Counted from the stretch's first letter, positions 1 to 12,224 are shown. The stretch is DNA of 64,000 bases from Piliocolobus tephrosceles (GCF_002776525.5 NC_045441.1:87795101-87859100), one strand, 5' to 3'. Notes: generated by a model from the sequence alone, not told the origin. Program-made: numbers and translations.

Positions 1-387
1 GTTCAGTTCCCACCTATGAGTGAGAACATGCGGTGTTTGGTTTTCTGTTCTTGTGATAGTTTGCTAAGAATGATGGTTTCCAGCTTCATCCATGTCCTTA
101 CAAAGGATGCAAACTCATCCTTTTTTATGGCTGTGTAGTATTCCATGGTGTATATGTGCCACATTTTCTTAATCCAGTTTGTCACAGATGGACATTTGGG
201 TTGATTCCAAGTCTTTGCTATTGTGAATAGTGCCGCAATAAACATACGTGTGCAGGTGTCTTTATAGCAGCATGATTTATAATCCTTTGGGTATATACCC
301 AGTAGTGGGATGGCTGGGTCATATGGTACATCTAGTTCTAGATCCTTGAGGAATTGCCATACTGTTTTCCATAATGGTAACTGCACC
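1..387 (-). mobile_element. L1 (L1PA-like) ORF2 3' end, 5'-truncated, runs off left edge
   Basis: Read on the minus strand, 3-398 is one open frame of 131 codons that matches the carboxy terminus of the LINE-1 ORF2 protein (endonuclease/reverse transcriptase). Recognisable blocks are PAIPLLGIYPKDYKSCC, FIAALFTIAKTWNQPKCP, WIKKMWHIYTMEYY and KLSQEQKTKHR, followed by the normal ORF2 stop at the window edge. Similarity stops near 387, so this is a 5'-truncated copy; its 3' UTR and poly(A) lie left of the window. The unbroken frame over about 125 codons and close match to the primate L1PA type make it one of the younger L1 pieces here. It is a fragment and cannot encode a working protein. Confidence 0.93.
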
Positions 388-2204
388 TCCATCGGCAATA
401 TCTTTCTTGGCTCTTTTAACTTTTCTGCAATCTTTAAACTCTACCTATTTGTTCCTCTTTGACAACCCTTTTCATTGGGTTTTCCCTGGAGCTCCAAACT
501 CCTCTTTTTCTATTAACAAGAATTGTGAGTTTAATACAGTTTGTGTTTTTAAACTTTTACCTCCCAAGCCCAGTTTATAGCACTGTGGTCTAGCAGCCCA
601 AATGGAATAAGACAAATAGAATGCAGAGACCAAAGCGTTTTTCTTTCTTTCTAGTTTTTCAGTGGCTTTGGTCTCTGCTTCTCTTTTAAATATGTTTTAT
701 TAATCATTTTGCACATGATAAATGACACACACATAATGATCACCCCAAAATGGTGATCTAGAATCCCAAATACATGGGTTGTGCCCATTCATTTTGAGTT
801 TCTAGGAGAGAAAATGAAGTTAACCCATCTTGGTCAAGGGTCCACCCCAAGGGCAATGACCTATATTTGAGATGAATAGGTTCTCTAAACGAAAAGAAAA
901 TTATTGACCTCTTTATAAACTATCCTTTTTATTATTGTGCACTTGGCCTCTGAGAAATGCTACTTGTTTATCTTTTGTCTAACACTCAGCACAGTCTTGT
1001 AGTATTCTAGGGTTTATGTTACTTATTTACTGCACTATTCTTGCACATTTAAATGGTTTTCTGATGATTTAATAAAAAAAATTATTGCGGAAAATACTGA
1101 AAAAGCAATGAAAGATGAAATTGTTAAACAGGACTAGAGAACGAGAGTATAATAAGGGGAAAGATAGAATATGCCAATAGAAATATATAGAGAATGAGTA
1201 ACATTCCCATTAATCATACTTTATCTAAAGGATAGTGAGAATAAGTATTACAAACATTTCTTTCTATATGTACAACTTAGTCTTAGAAGTAGTTTTTAGA
1301 TACTTCTCCAAAAGTCCTCAAAATGTATCTGTCTCTTACCCTATGCCAAACTTTTAAGAGTGTTTCATTTATTAATTTTTCTAAAGCTTTTTAATAATTT
1401 TATTTTTCCTAGCTTTTATAAATTTGATTTAATTTTGAAGCAATCTATGCAATGCAATCAGTATACATTTGGGAAAATCTGTTTGTAAAGACTGCACACT
1501 GAAACACATTTTATTGTGACTCAAGGTATTTAATTTTACAATTTCCTGAAGAACACTGAATAGAAGAATAACCAGAAGAAACAGGAAGAAGAAATTATTT
1601 AAGTATAGATATACATAATTTTTTAATCTTGATTCTCAGTCATGCTTGTTGCCAACCAAAAGTCTAGCCAGATCTTAATAATTTGAATGCATTGGTAAAG
1701 AAAAAATTAGACCAACCATACTTGAATGTGAGAAAAGTGATTGACAGCTTTCAGGGGAATTAAACCTTCACTGCAGGAAATGAATGGCATTCCATTTTGA
1801 TTTTACAAACAAATAACTTAATTGAAAAGATTCTTAGTGTGTTGGGAAAACTAAGCTACATTATATATTTATTGTTCCATAGACAATTCCTAAAGGAAGA
1901 CTTGATAATGGAAAATCTAGCTAATAATCCTGAAATTAATCTGCATTCAAAATATTTATGTTTTCAGAAATTGGTTAGAATGTTAGTTTTTAAGTGCATG
2001 AATATATGTGTGCACACACTTGTTATACATATGCATCATTTTTCTTCAACTAAAAGTAATTTGTATTCTTTACTTATTTTATATATATTATAAATATATT
2101 AACATATTACTGGTATAAGATATATATAGGAATGGGTATGTGTTTATAAATATTTGTCTATTTATATATTTTGTTTATTTATATATTTATTTTTATTTTA
2201 CATT
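388..2204. other. Unassigned AT-rich intergenic sequence
   Basis: I recognise no gene, RNA or repeat family here. Open frames at 374-580 and 1797-2093 have no recognisable domain and are compatible with chance. The sequence becomes strongly AT-rich (TATATA, TTTATT runs) from about 2060 to 2200. Confidence 0.5.
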
Positions 2205-2324
2205 TTATAAATTTAAGGTCTTGCTATCTTGGCAGGCTGATCTTGAACTCTTGGCCTCATGCAATTCTCCTGCCACATCCTCCCAAAGTACTAGCATTAC
2301 AGGTGTGAGCCACTGCACCTGGCT
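2205..2324 (-). mobile_element. Alu left-monomer fossil (FLAM-like)
   Basis: On the minus strand this reads as a diverged Alu-type monomer: it begins with a variant of GGCCAGGTGCAGTGGCTCAC, continues through a degraded CTGTAATCCCAGCACTTTGGG block and an AGCCTGG-like block, and stops before any right arm. Divergence is high, which fits an early free left monomer or an old Alu fragment rather than AluS or AluY. Confidence 0.75.
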
Positions 2325-3045
2325 ATTCATGTATTTTACATAACTGCTTTTCTAAATATTTCTACGTTTTTGGGAACCCTACTCTATTGTTTCTTACAAT
2401 CTACTCTCAGAAACCTACTCTTAAGTGATGAATATTAAAATGAACAAATATTCTTTCACAGTTTTCTCTTCCAAAGGACTCCCAGAAATTTCCTAAGGAA
2501 ATTATTATGCCTTCCATTTAAAACTGTGAAAACCAAAGAACCGGTTAATATTTGTTTAATAAACTTTTGTTAAAATTTAAATTTTAAATAATTATTTGAC
2601 ATGACACTAAAACTGTTTATAGATAAGCATTGTTATAGGCGAGTTTGCCAAATGAGTTACATTTGACTTGTAGTGGTTGTCACACTGGCTGTTTGTTCTT
2701 CTGTCTCTCTGTGTGACAATTCCAAATTTCCTAGAGACCACATGGAGGACTTTCTGGAATTGTCCTATACTTGACATCTTATCCCTAACACATCTCCTCA
2801 TCAAAATGTATCTTACCAATGCTTCCCAGTTTATTGATGCCAAGCTCTTTCACTCCAAGTTTATTTTCTTGTTAAACATTTTGGTTTCACATATCTAGAC
2901 AAACAGATTAAAATGACTTACCATAGAGTGGTACACACTCTAGAATCACTGTTCGGTCAAAAAGAAATACAAAGCATTTCCATTCTTTGTTTAGGGAATT
3001 TGAAAGACATGTCAAATACAACATAATTTACAGTCCCCTGCTATT
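2325..3045. other. Unassigned intergenic sequence
   Basis: No gene or repeat was recognised. Overlapping opposite-strand open frames at 2607-2843 and 2677-2898 have no known domain. Confidence 0.45.
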
Positions 3046-5292
3046 ATTATATTTTTCTCCCACTCTGTGGGTTGTCTGTTTATTGATTATTTCTTTTGCT
3101 GTGTGGAAGCTTTTTAGTTTAATTAGGTCACATTTATTATTTTTGTTTTTGTTGCATTTGCTTTGGGAGTCTTAGTCATAAATTATTTACCTAAGCCAAT
3201 ATCTAGAAGAGTTTTTCTGATATTATTGTCTAGAAATTTTATGATTTCAGGTCTTAGATTTAAGTCTTTGATCTATCTTGCATTGATTTTTGTATAAGGT
3301 AAGATATGAGCATCCAGTTTCATTCTTCTATATGTGGCTTGTCAGTTTTGCCAGCACCATTTATTGAACAGGGTATCCTTTCCCCAATTTACGTTTTTGT
3401 ATGTTTTGTTGAAGATCAGTTAGCTTATTTGCTGTTTTATCTGATATTTTTAAAAAGTCTACATGTGTCTTTATGGGTAAGGTTAGTTTCTTGTGGGCAG
3501 CAGATAGTTTGATCATGGCTGTATTCATTTTACCAATCTATATCTTTCTACCAATCTATATCTTTCAAGTAGAACATTTAATCTATTTATATTTAAAGTT
3601 AATATTGATATACAAGGTTTTGTTCCTGTCATATTATTGTTTTCAGGTTTTTAAAATAAATTCATTATTTTATTATTTTTGTCTTTTTGTCTTTGTGATT
3701 TGATGAGATTCTGTTGTGTTGTCAGTTTGATTCCTTTCTCTTTTGCCTTTGTGTGATTGGTTTATAAGAGCTCTAAGTTTTATATTACCATGGGTTTTTA
3801 TGATGATGAATGTCTACCTTTAATTTCCATGTTTAAGATCCTTTCCAGCACTTCCTGTAGGACTGGTCTTGTGATAGATTCCCTCATTATTAGCTTCTTC
3901 AGGAAAAACATTTTTTCTCCTTCATTTATTGAGCTTCTTTGGATATAAAACTTTTGGATGATGGGTTTTTTGTTTGTTTGTTTGCTTGCTTGCTTGTTTT
4001 CAGCACTTTAAAAATGTGTCTTCTGACCTGTAATGTTTCTGCTGAAAAGTCTTCTGTTAGCCTGAAGGTGTTTCCTTTATAGGTGTGTAGATGCTTTTCT
4101 CTTGCTAATTTTAAACTTATTTCTTTCACTCTGACTTTAGGCATTCTGAGCATAATATGCCATAGTGAAGTCCTTTTTGCAACGTCTTTTTCCAGGGATT
4201 GCTGGGCCTCCTGTGTCTGAATGTGTGTCTCTCTTGTTAGACGTAGGAAGTTTTCATTGATTATTCCCTTTAACATGTTTTGTAAACTTCTTGGTCTCTC
4301 TTCCTCTTTGGGAATACCAATAATCATAAGGACAGTTGTTTTATGTAGTCCCAGACATCTTGAAGGCCTTGCTTATTCTTTTACACTCTTTTCTTTCTTA
4401 TTTTTGTCTGACTGGATTATTTCAAAAATACCTGTTCAAGTTTTATATTTTTTGTGGGGGAGGGTGTGTATGTGTGTGTGTATGTGTTTGATATAGTCAA
4501 TTATTGAAGTATTTGAATGTGCCTTATATTTCCTTCAGTGAATTTTTTAGCTCCAGAATTTCTGCTTGGTTAGGATAGCCTGGTTCCCTGTCACTTCTTG
4601 TCCAGGTGGTAGCTAGTGCTATATCAGCTGTAACTTGGCCAAGAGACAGTGGAGTGCAGTGCAGCTTTAAACTCTCAAAATGGCCTCAAACCAGAGAGGG
4701 CAGGGTCACTTCAAGGCAAGTAGCATAGGCAAGAAGCTCTGGGGAGTGCACTTCACTCACATCTCAGTCTTAATATCAGCCCACAGTAGGGTGATAGGGA
4801 CCCTCCTGCAGTGCGTGGGAGCACCTCGTTTGTCCTCTCCATCCACAGTACAGTGGCAGCAGCCATGTTTGTAGATCCCCTGTGTCTATACTCTCAAAAT
4901 GGCAGCCAACTGAGGATAGACTAGGTTCAGATGCCTGTAAGATTCTATTTTGGGTTCCCCTTCTGGAGTAAAGTCTCTCTGCAAACTTTAGGCATCTCTG
5001 TATGTCAGGCTGAAGTCCCTAGTGGATCAAAATTTTCTCTCATAGCCATGATTATAAAATCTGAGCCTAGAGGGTTTCTCTCTTACTATTTTGGTATGTG
5101 TAGGAGCCTCTCACGGCAGCTGGGCAAGCTGCCTTGAACCCTCTACTTACTTCTGGTGCTTCCTGTTTCTTCTCTAGTGAACCCAGGAATTTTCTCCTAA
5201 ACTATCTCAAATGTGAATATATACTTACTATCCTGGGTCCCCTCTGTAGAGGAGGCACATACTAACTGCATCTAGTCAACGATCTTTCATAT
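3046..5292 (-). mobile_element. Old antisense L1 with internal ORF2 deletion, ORF1 and 5' UTR retained
   Basis: From left to right the minus-strand element reads 3' to 5'. 3046-3420 is ORF2 sequence from the 3' half. Near 3420-3440 it jumps to sequence from the 5' half of ORF2, so roughly 1.5 kb or more appears missing. 3926-4327 is an ORF1 remnant. 4560-5292 looks like a 5' UTR in which an ACTCTCAAAATGGC block occurs twice (about 4671 and 4890). Divergence suggests an L1PB/L1MA-age element. A short direct repeat (TACCAATCTATATCTTTC, two copies around 3531-3566) sits inside it. Retention of the 5' end together with loss of the middle indicates a later deletion, not ordinary 5' truncation. Confidence 0.8.
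3926..4327 (-). pseudogene. L1 ORF1 remnant (RNA-binding and C-terminal domain)
   Basis: A 133-codon minus-strand frame resembles the back half of the L1 ORF1 RNA-binding protein. Visible matches are IIGIPKEEER at the start of the RRM-like part, ENFLRL and IQTQEAQQS, then FSAETLQVRRHIFKVLK, the typical C-terminal-domain signature. In L1 this protein forms trimers and coats the element RNA. Here the N-terminal coiled coil is lost and the tail is degraded, so it is a fossil. Confidence 0.8.
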
Positions 5293-6194
5293 TTTCACGT
5301 TTATATTATTAAACACAATACTAGCCCACTATAAGCAGATTTTTAAAAACAGAAGAAGGATGTATTTGTACACAATAATCCAATAAATTTGAATAATACC
5401 AGACTGTCTTCAGAATGTCATTCACTATTCCAATGCCAATAACCTCTGTTCTGTCAAACTGGTGTACTTATTATGCCAAGACATGCTCACACTCTGAATT
5501 TGGCTTTCTTTATAATATTGACATCATCTAGAATGCTCTCTCCATCTTTGTCTTCTAAAATCCTATTCTTTAGTATAAAACTGTCAGAAATGGAACTTAT
5601 ATATACAGAGCTTTTTTTTGAACTTTAACCATACAGATATAAGCTTGTTCTTTCTCTTCCTAAATTTCAAAAGCACATTTCCCAAAATCATCTTCACAAT
5701 TTTATTTTTACTTTGTGTAGTGCTTATTGAACTTCATATCATAATTACATGTATACAATCTTGAAAAGAAATAATTCCATTAACAACGTATGTCTCACTT
5801 GGCTTGCTATTTTTCCCTTTATTATCTCTAAACAGATGAATGAAAGAAAGGATGTTTAGAATTAAACTGATGAGAGATAATCAAATAGTAGTTTCTACAC
5901 CTTTAAAATTCTAGTTTACGCAATATTGACATACTTTATTTTAAATACAAATAATGCCTGAAAACCCTTATTTATACATTTTCTTATTGTAAAACTTAGT
6001 AGTTTCATAACTTTGGACATCTTTCTGCAGTTCTTATATTCTATATCATATATTTGGTAGGAAGCAATACTAAAATCTAGAAAATATTTTTCCAAGGTTG
6101 TATTTTAGCTGAAAGCATCATTTCTCAGTATTGTACTGCAATCTCTAAGAAGCCATAACTTGTTGAATGAGGAAGAAACAATATTTATTGTATT
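5293..6194. other. Mostly unassigned; possible L2 piece at about 5410-5620
   Basis: The stretch around 5410-5620 resembles the 3' third of a LINE L2 in sense orientation, including a degraded counterpart of the TGCCTGGAATGC block (AGAATGCTCTCTCC at about 5529). The match is weak. The rest is unassigned AT-rich DNA. Confidence 0.35.
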
Positions 6195-6370
6195 ACTTGG
6201 TAGGACCAAAGTATTATACTTGGCATTTACAGAGATTACTTCATAACTTGGCACAACTTTGGAATGTAGATATCTTCATTTTTCTACTATCTCTGAGAAA
6301 TAATAAATGACTTATTCAGTATAACACAGCCTCTTAGAGTTCCATGTGAGATTAGGATACAAGTCTGTGA
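6195..6370 (-). mobile_element. Possible MIR SINE, antisense
   Basis: The order of blocks GATATCTTCATTTTTCTAC, GAGAAATAATAAATGACTTA and GATTAGGATACAAGTCTG follows a reverse-complement MIR (zero-count pyrimidine block, 'gaggttaagtgactt' block, then the 'gattcgaacccag' block), but many bases differ. Confidence 0.45.
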
Positions 6371-6529
6371 TTTTTACTATATATCTGTCTTATCTAGAGG
6401 AGCATCCTACTCATTTTAAAGATGAACACCTAAAATTAATGATGGATTTGGGTAGCAAAAATATCAGAAAATATTTCCATTTATTTACATGGTTGTTAGC
6501 TACTTTGTGGATATTTTCATATCAATGAA

Positions 6530-7055
6530 ATAAATTGTTATTTATTTCTTGTTTGATTCTATTGTGGTCAGAAAAGAAACTTTGTATGATTTTAGTTCTT
6601 TAAATTGTTGAGATTGGTCTTAAGTCCCAGGATAGGGTCTATATCATTATATATTCTGTATATTCTGTGGATGCCTGAAAAGAATGGGTATTCTGATGTT
6701 TATGGGTGAATTGTCCCATTAAGGTCTATTTAATACTGTTGGGTAATGACATTGTTGAATTCTTCTGTATCCTTGTTGATCTTCTTTTTTGTTGCTCTGT
6801 CAATTGTTGAGAGGAGGGTATTGACTTCTCCAACTATATTTGTGGAAGTGTCTGTTTCTCCTCTCATTTCTATCAGTTTTTGCTTCACATAATTTTCAGC
6901 TTTGTTATATGTTACATACACACAGCATTACTATGATTTCTTTATGGGTTGTCACTTTTATCATTATGTAATATCTCTCTTAGTCTCTGGCAGATTTCCT
7001 TATCCTTAAATCTATTTCATTTGGTATTAATGTAACCACTTTGCTCTTTTAAAAT
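6530..7055 (-). mobile_element. L1M fragment, antisense
   Basis: The text around 6541-6620 (GATTCTATTGTGGTCAGAAA), 6660-6720 (ATTCTGTGGATGCCTG) and 6840-6895 (tttctatcagtttttgcttc) is the antisense of the 5' half of L1 ORF2, as seen also at about 48540-48800 in the L1M farther right. It has neither a 3' UTR nor a 5' UTR and is an ancient internal piece. Confidence 0.78.
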
Positions 7056-7660
7056 TGTACAACATAATGATATTTAATATAGTTACAGGGATGCATAATC
7101 ATCACTGTAATCATAATTATCAATAAAATATTACAATAGTATATTATAATATAGTACTACTAATTAATTGTTACATTATATTTTACTATTATACGTAGTG
7201 TATGTTATAATATATTAGAATAATCATAATAATACAAGTAATAATTTAAATGGCATCCTGATCTTGATGTCAGTGTTGCTGAAGGGGGGGTAGCTGACTT
7301 GCTGGCCTTCTTTATTGCTTCATACACTGCTGCTGACACCAGAAAACTTCACAATTCCCAGACCCCCAGGGATATTGTAGATTCAACCATGGGGACTAGT
7401 GGTTAATTCAAAGGGACAAGGGTGTACATACTTTATTCCTGGGGCCTGCAGAACACCAGCCAAAGTGACTCAATTACTAAGTGTCAAACACTCAGCTAGT
7501 ATAGTTGGGTCTTACTAAATTCTGCTTCATATCAACATGAGAAGGGACTAAATTTGGACAGGGAGTTAACTGTCCCAAGGATAGGCTGCTAGAGCTCTCT
7601 GAGATACAAACCCAGATGCCTCCACGAGGGACTTACTGAGAAACTTTGAAAGAAGAGATG
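7056..7660. other. AT-rich tract followed by unassigned sequence, possibly ERV-derived
   Basis: 7080-7250 is nearly pure A/T with palindromic TATAATAT runs. 7255-7660 is less AT-rich and matched to nothing with certainty. Because it lies just upstream of the ERV remnant at 9.6 kb, it could be leader or gag-region sequence of that provirus, but no motif proves this. Confidence 0.35.
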
Positions 7661-7665
7661 GACAC

Positions 7666-8090
7666 TGTATTAAGCCATTCTTGCTTTGCTATAAAGAAAT
7701 ATCCAAGGCTGGATAATTTATTAAGAAAATAAGTTAAATTGGCTAACAGTTCTGCAGACTGCACAGGAAGCATGGCATCAGTATCTGCTCAGCTACTGCT
7801 GGGGCTTCAAGAAGCTTTCACTCATGGTGGGAGGCGATGCAGGATCAGGAATGTCACATGGCAAGAGCAGGAGCAAGAGACAGAGTGGGAAGTACCACAC
7901 ACTTTTAAACAAGTAGATTTCACATGATCTCACTGAGTGATAACTAACTTATCACCAAGAGGATGGTGTTAAACCATTCATGAGGGATCTGAACCCATGA
8001 ACCACTCACCTCCCACCAGGTCCCACCTCCAACACTGGGAATTACATTTCAACATGAGATTTGGAGGGGACAAGTATCCAGGCCATATCA
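7666..8090 (-). mobile_element. MST-type solo LTR (MaLR), antisense
   Basis: The minus-strand element runs from TGATATGG (8083-8090 on the plus strand as ccatatca) to the terminal ...TACA, with the family blocks CATGTTGAAATGTAAT, GGAGGTGGGACCTGGTGGGA, AAAAGTGTGTGG and CAGTCTGCAGAACTG. Flanking 5-mers GACAC (7661-7665) and GCCAC (8091-8095) differ at one base and fit the 5-bp target duplication of ERV-L/MaLR elements. MaLR LTRs are non-autonomous LTR retrotransposon ends; no internal part is present, so this is a solo LTR. Confidence 0.88.
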
Positions 8091-8282
8091 GCCACCTGTA
8101 AGGCAAGTTACCAAGACTCCTGTCCTCTTCTGTAAACACCCAAAGGTCCACATTATAAATCACAGAAAGATGGCAAAAACAGAATGACAGCTTCACACAG
8201 CTAGAAACCCAAAACAAGGGAAATAAGTGGGGAGGTGATTAGGAATAGAGTGGACAGTGTGAAAAGAAAAAGCAGAGCCATA

Positions 8283-8722
8283 TGTGATGGTTAATACCGA
8301 GTGTCAACTTGATTGAATTGAAGGATGAAAAGTATCGATCCTGGGTGTGTCTGTAAGGGTATTGCCAAAGGAGATTAACATTTGAATCAGTGGGCTGGGG
8401 AAGGCAGACCCACCCTTAATCTGGCAGGCACAATCTAATCAGCTGCCAGCAAATATAAACAGGCAGAAAAAAGTGAAAAGGCAAGACTGGCCTACCCTAC
8501 CAGCCTACATCTTTCTCCTGTGCTGGATGCTTCCTGCCCTAAAACATCGTACTCTAAGTTCTTCACTTTTCAGACTGGGAATGGCTCTCCTTGCTCCTCA
8601 AGCTTGAAGACAGCCTATTGTGGGACCTTGTGATCATGTAAGTTAATATTTAATACACTCCCTTTTGTGTATATGTATCTATCCTTTTAGTTCAGTCCTT
8701 CTAGGGAACCCTAACTAATATA
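8283..8722 (+). mobile_element. MLT2A1-type solo LTR (ERV-L), sense
   Basis: It starts TGTGATGGTTAATACCGAGT and ends ...CTAACTAATATA. In between, blocks typical of the HERV-L LTR family MLT2A appear in order: TGTCAACTTGATTGAATTGA, GATCCTGGGTGTGTCTG, CATCTTTCTCCTGTGCTGGA and TATTGTGGGACCTTGTGATC. It is flanked by an exact 5-bp repeat CCATA (8278-8282 and 8723-8727), the duplication size expected for this class. No internal ERV-L sequence adjoins it, so it is a solo LTR left by recombination. Confidence 0.92.
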
Positions 8723-9044
8723 CCATATCAAAGAGAAAATTCAGAGTTACATTACAGTGTGGTTTCAATCCAACCATCTCTGTGCTCTGAGACCTAGTGC
8801 TTTTCTGTTATACAGCTATCCTACTTATGGCTCTGTTGAAATAGTAACCTAATTATCAGAGTTGCAAGGGAAAACACTCCTGTGCCTTTTGCTACAACAA
8901 AAGGGTTAGTTCAATCAAAACGTAAGCCAGTCAAATCAATCAAAACGTAAGCTTTAAAAGCCAGGGTTTTTAAAACATGCAACCCTTACTGTGGAGGAGA
9001 TTCCTAACCCTGACAATACTAATTGGAAATTCTCTAGAGAAAAA

Positions 9045-9265
9045 AATATTGAATATATAGTATATATTAAATATATATATTATACATATATAATATATGT
9101 ATATTTTATATATAATATATAATTGTTATACTATTTTATATGTATTATATATAAATATATAATAGTGTATAATATATGTAATATATGTATAAATATATAT
9201 AATTTATATACATAACATATAATTTATATTATATAACATATAACATATATATTATATAATATATA
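9045..9265. repeat. AT-rich palindromic tract, (TA)n-like
   Basis: About 220 bases of almost pure A/T, dominated by ATATAT, TATAAT and ATATTA words that can pair with neighbouring inverted copies. Slippage and hairpin formation are expected. Confidence 0.9.
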
Positions 9266-9387
9266 TGTTATGACTACTGCAAAAAGATGACATCAAAATA
9301 TATCCAGTGCAAAAAATCAACAACGATAACACCAAAGAAAGAAGGAAACCTAAATACAAGGAGGGAAAGGATATGTGCGGTGTGTTT

Positions 9388-9388
9388 G

Positions 9389-9421
<33 letters not shown>

Positions 9422-9447
9422 CATGTGTGTCAGAGAGAGAGAGAGAT
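9388..9447. repeat. (GT)n microsatellite followed by (GA)n
   Basis: An uninterrupted GT run of about 15-16 units (9390-9420), a short TCATGTGTGTC bridge, then a GA run of about 7 units (9433-9446). Open frames on both strands across it are only translations of the repeat. Confidence 0.95.
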
Positions 9448-9604
9448 TTATTATCAAAGTGAAACAATGGTTGACAATTGGACTCATTTGGAAATACAAA
9501 GTTTAGAAAAAATAATTTATATAAGAAACATATTTAAAAGGGTGCTGGTTGGCTTTTATTTTTCTGTAACATCAGTTCTTAATTAACTTAACTCTTACTA
9601 TAAT

Positions 9605-10008
9605 TCACCAATTGGCAAAGATTTGTGGACTTAATTCTGGAGCTCAAATTACAATTATATCTGGGGTCCCACTGAATATAAACATGTTATCTTCTATAAT
9701 CTGAGGAAAATAACTAAATATAAAATGGAGGAAATATAAGTATACCTCACTTTAATTGTAGCCGTGCCTAAATTTCCCGAGATAATAGTACCCAATGTCC
9801 TAAAATATCTCATAGTGGGCATAGAATCACTGATACAATGACTAACAAATTAAAATTGAATTAAATCTTTGGAACTTTTACAAATTGGTGTGACAAAATA
9901 TTACTTATAGATTCTGGTTAAAATAGTTAATATGACCTAATGTAAGTAAAACAGGGATTTAAAGAATCAAAACTCACTCTATAAGTCTTAATTAGCTTCT
10001 CCATTTGA
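9605..10008 (+). pseudogene. ERV pro-pol remnant, left of the L1 insertion
   Basis: On the plus strand, about 9628-9690 resembles the active-site region of a retroviral aspartic protease: a VD pair is followed, after a frameshift, by SGAQITIISG. Around 9765-9835 a short stretch resembles the end of the protease, and 9996-10012 encodes SPFDS, like the short motif near the start of retroviral reverse transcriptase. Frames are broken by stops and indels. The remnant continues at 18679 on the other side of an inserted L1. Class and family were not determined. The identification rests on short degraded motifs plus their correct order along the provirus. Confidence 0.6.
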
Positions 10009-11525
10009 CAGTTTTACCCATTCTTTATTCTTTATTCATTCATGTATTTATTTTTCAACTTTCATTTTAGATTCAAAGGGTACACATACAGGTTAGTTAC
10101 ATCGGTATATTGTAAGATGCTGAGGTTTGGGGTGGAAAGTATCCTGTCACCCAGGTACTGAGCATAGTACCCAAAAGTTTTTCAATACTTACCTCCCTCC
10201 CTCCCTACCTCAACTCTTTAATAGTACCTAGTTTCTATTGTTGTTGTCTTTCTGTCCCTGTTCACCTCCTGCTTATAAGAGATAACGTGCAGTATTTGAT
10301 TTTCTGTTCCTGCATTAATTCACTTTGGACAATGGCCTCCAGCTGCATCCACATTGCTGCAAAGGACATAATTTCATTCTTCTTTATGGCTGTATAACAC
10401 TCCATGGTGTACATGTACCATATATTCTTTACTCAGTCCACTGATGATGGGCACCTAGGTTGATTCCATGCTTTTGCTATTGTAAATAGTACTACAATGA
10501 ATATGTGAATGCAGATGTCTTTTGGTAGAATGATTTGTTTTCTTTGGGATATAAATCCAGTAATGGGATTGCTGGGTAGAATGGTGGTTCTTTCCTGGTT
10601 CTTTAAGAAATCATCAGCTGCTTTTCACAATAGCCAGATTAATTTTTCTTTCCACGAACAGTGTATAAATGTTTGCTTTCACCTGCAGCCTCACCAATGT
10701 CTGTGCTTTTTGATGCTTTAATAATATCCATTCTGACTGTGTGAGATGGTATTTCACTGTGAATTTCATTTCCATTTCTCTGATAAATAGTGATGTTGAC
10801 CAATTTTTCATGTCTGTTAGTTGCGTGTATGTCTTCTTTTCAGAAGTGTCCGTTCATGTCTTTTGTCAACTTTTTAATATGTTATTTGGTTTTTGCTTAT
10901 TCGGTTGCTTAATTTCTTCATAGACTCTGAATATTAGACCTTTGTCAGATGTATATTTGTGAATATTTTTTTCCCTATTTGTAGGTTATATGTTACTCTG
11001 TTGATTGTTTCTTTCACTGTGAAGAAGCTCTTTAGTTTAATTCGTTTCTACTTCTCACTTTTTCTTTTCATTGCAATTGCTTTTAAAGACTTAATAATAA
11101 ATTATTTCTTAGGGCTGATGGCCAGATGGTGTTTCCTGGGTTTTTGTCTAGCATTCTTATAGTTTGAATATTTACATATAACTCTTTAATCCATCTTGAG
11201 TTAATTTTGTATATAATGAAAAGTTGGGGTCCAGTTTCATTTCTTTTTGACATGGTTTGCCAGCTATCTCAGTACCATTTATTGAATAGGGAGTTCTTTC
11301 TGCATTGTTTATTTTTGTCAGATTTGTCAAAGATCAGATGGCTTTGGGAATAATGTCTTATTTTTGGATTCTCTATTCTGCTCCATTGGTGTATGTGTCT
11401 GTTTTTATACCAGTACCATTCTGCTTTGATTGCTGTAACCTTATAGTACACTTTGAAGTTAGATAATGTGATGCTTCCAGCTTTGTTCTTTTTGCTTAGA
11501 ATTGTTTTGTATATTTGGGCTATGT

Positions 11526-11930
11526 TTAGATTCCATAAAATTTTAGAATAGTTTTTTTTTTTCTATTTCTGTGAAAAATGGCGTTTGTTGTTTGACAGGA
11601 ATAGCTTTGAATCTGTAGATCCCTCTGGACAATATGACCATTTTGATGATATTGACTCTTCCCGTCCATGAGCATGGAAAGTTTTTTCCATTTATTTGTG
11701 TCCTCTATGATATGTTTCAGTAGTGTTTTATAATTTTCCTCATAAAGATTATTTGCCACCTTGGTTAGATGTTTTCCTAGGTATTTGCTCTTTTGTGTGT
11801 CTGTTGTAAATGGGATAGCATTCTTGATGTGGGTCTCAGCTTGAACATTACTGGCATATAAAAGTGCTACTGATATTTGTATGTTGATTTTGTACCCTGA
11901 AACTTTCCTGAAGTGGTTTATCTGTTCCAA
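11526..11930 (-). pseudogene. L1 ORF2 remnant inside the 10.0-18.7 kb L1
   Basis: A 134-codon minus-strand frame matches ORF2p just downstream of the reverse-transcriptase core: VSGYKINIQISVALLY, IPFTTDTQKSKYLG and ENYKTLLKHIIEDTNKWKK are clear counterparts of conserved L1 blocks. Beyond these the reading frame drifts through indels. It shows orientation and age of the host L1; it is not functional. Confidence 0.85.
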
Positions 11931-12224
11931 GGGCCTTTAGGCCATCTCTTTAGGGATTTTTAGATACTGATTTATGTCATCAGTGAAGAGAAATACTTTG
12001 ACTTTTTCTTTTTCTATTTGGATGCCTTTAACTTTTTTCTCTTGCCTTGTTTCCCTGGCTAGAACTTCCACTACTGTGTTGAAGTTTTTCCATTTCTCAA
12101 GGGAATGCTTCCAGTTTTTGACTATTTAGTGTGATGTTAGCTTTGGGATTGTCATAGATGGCTCTTATTATTTTGAGGTGTGTTCCTTTGATGCCTAATT
12201 TGTTGAGGGTTTTTATCGTCAAGG

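Noticed and set aside
9252..9586. Frames of 71 and 99 codons on opposite strands
   Set aside because: Both cross the GT/GA microsatellite; the repeated VCVCVC and HTHTHT residues are simple-repeat translation.
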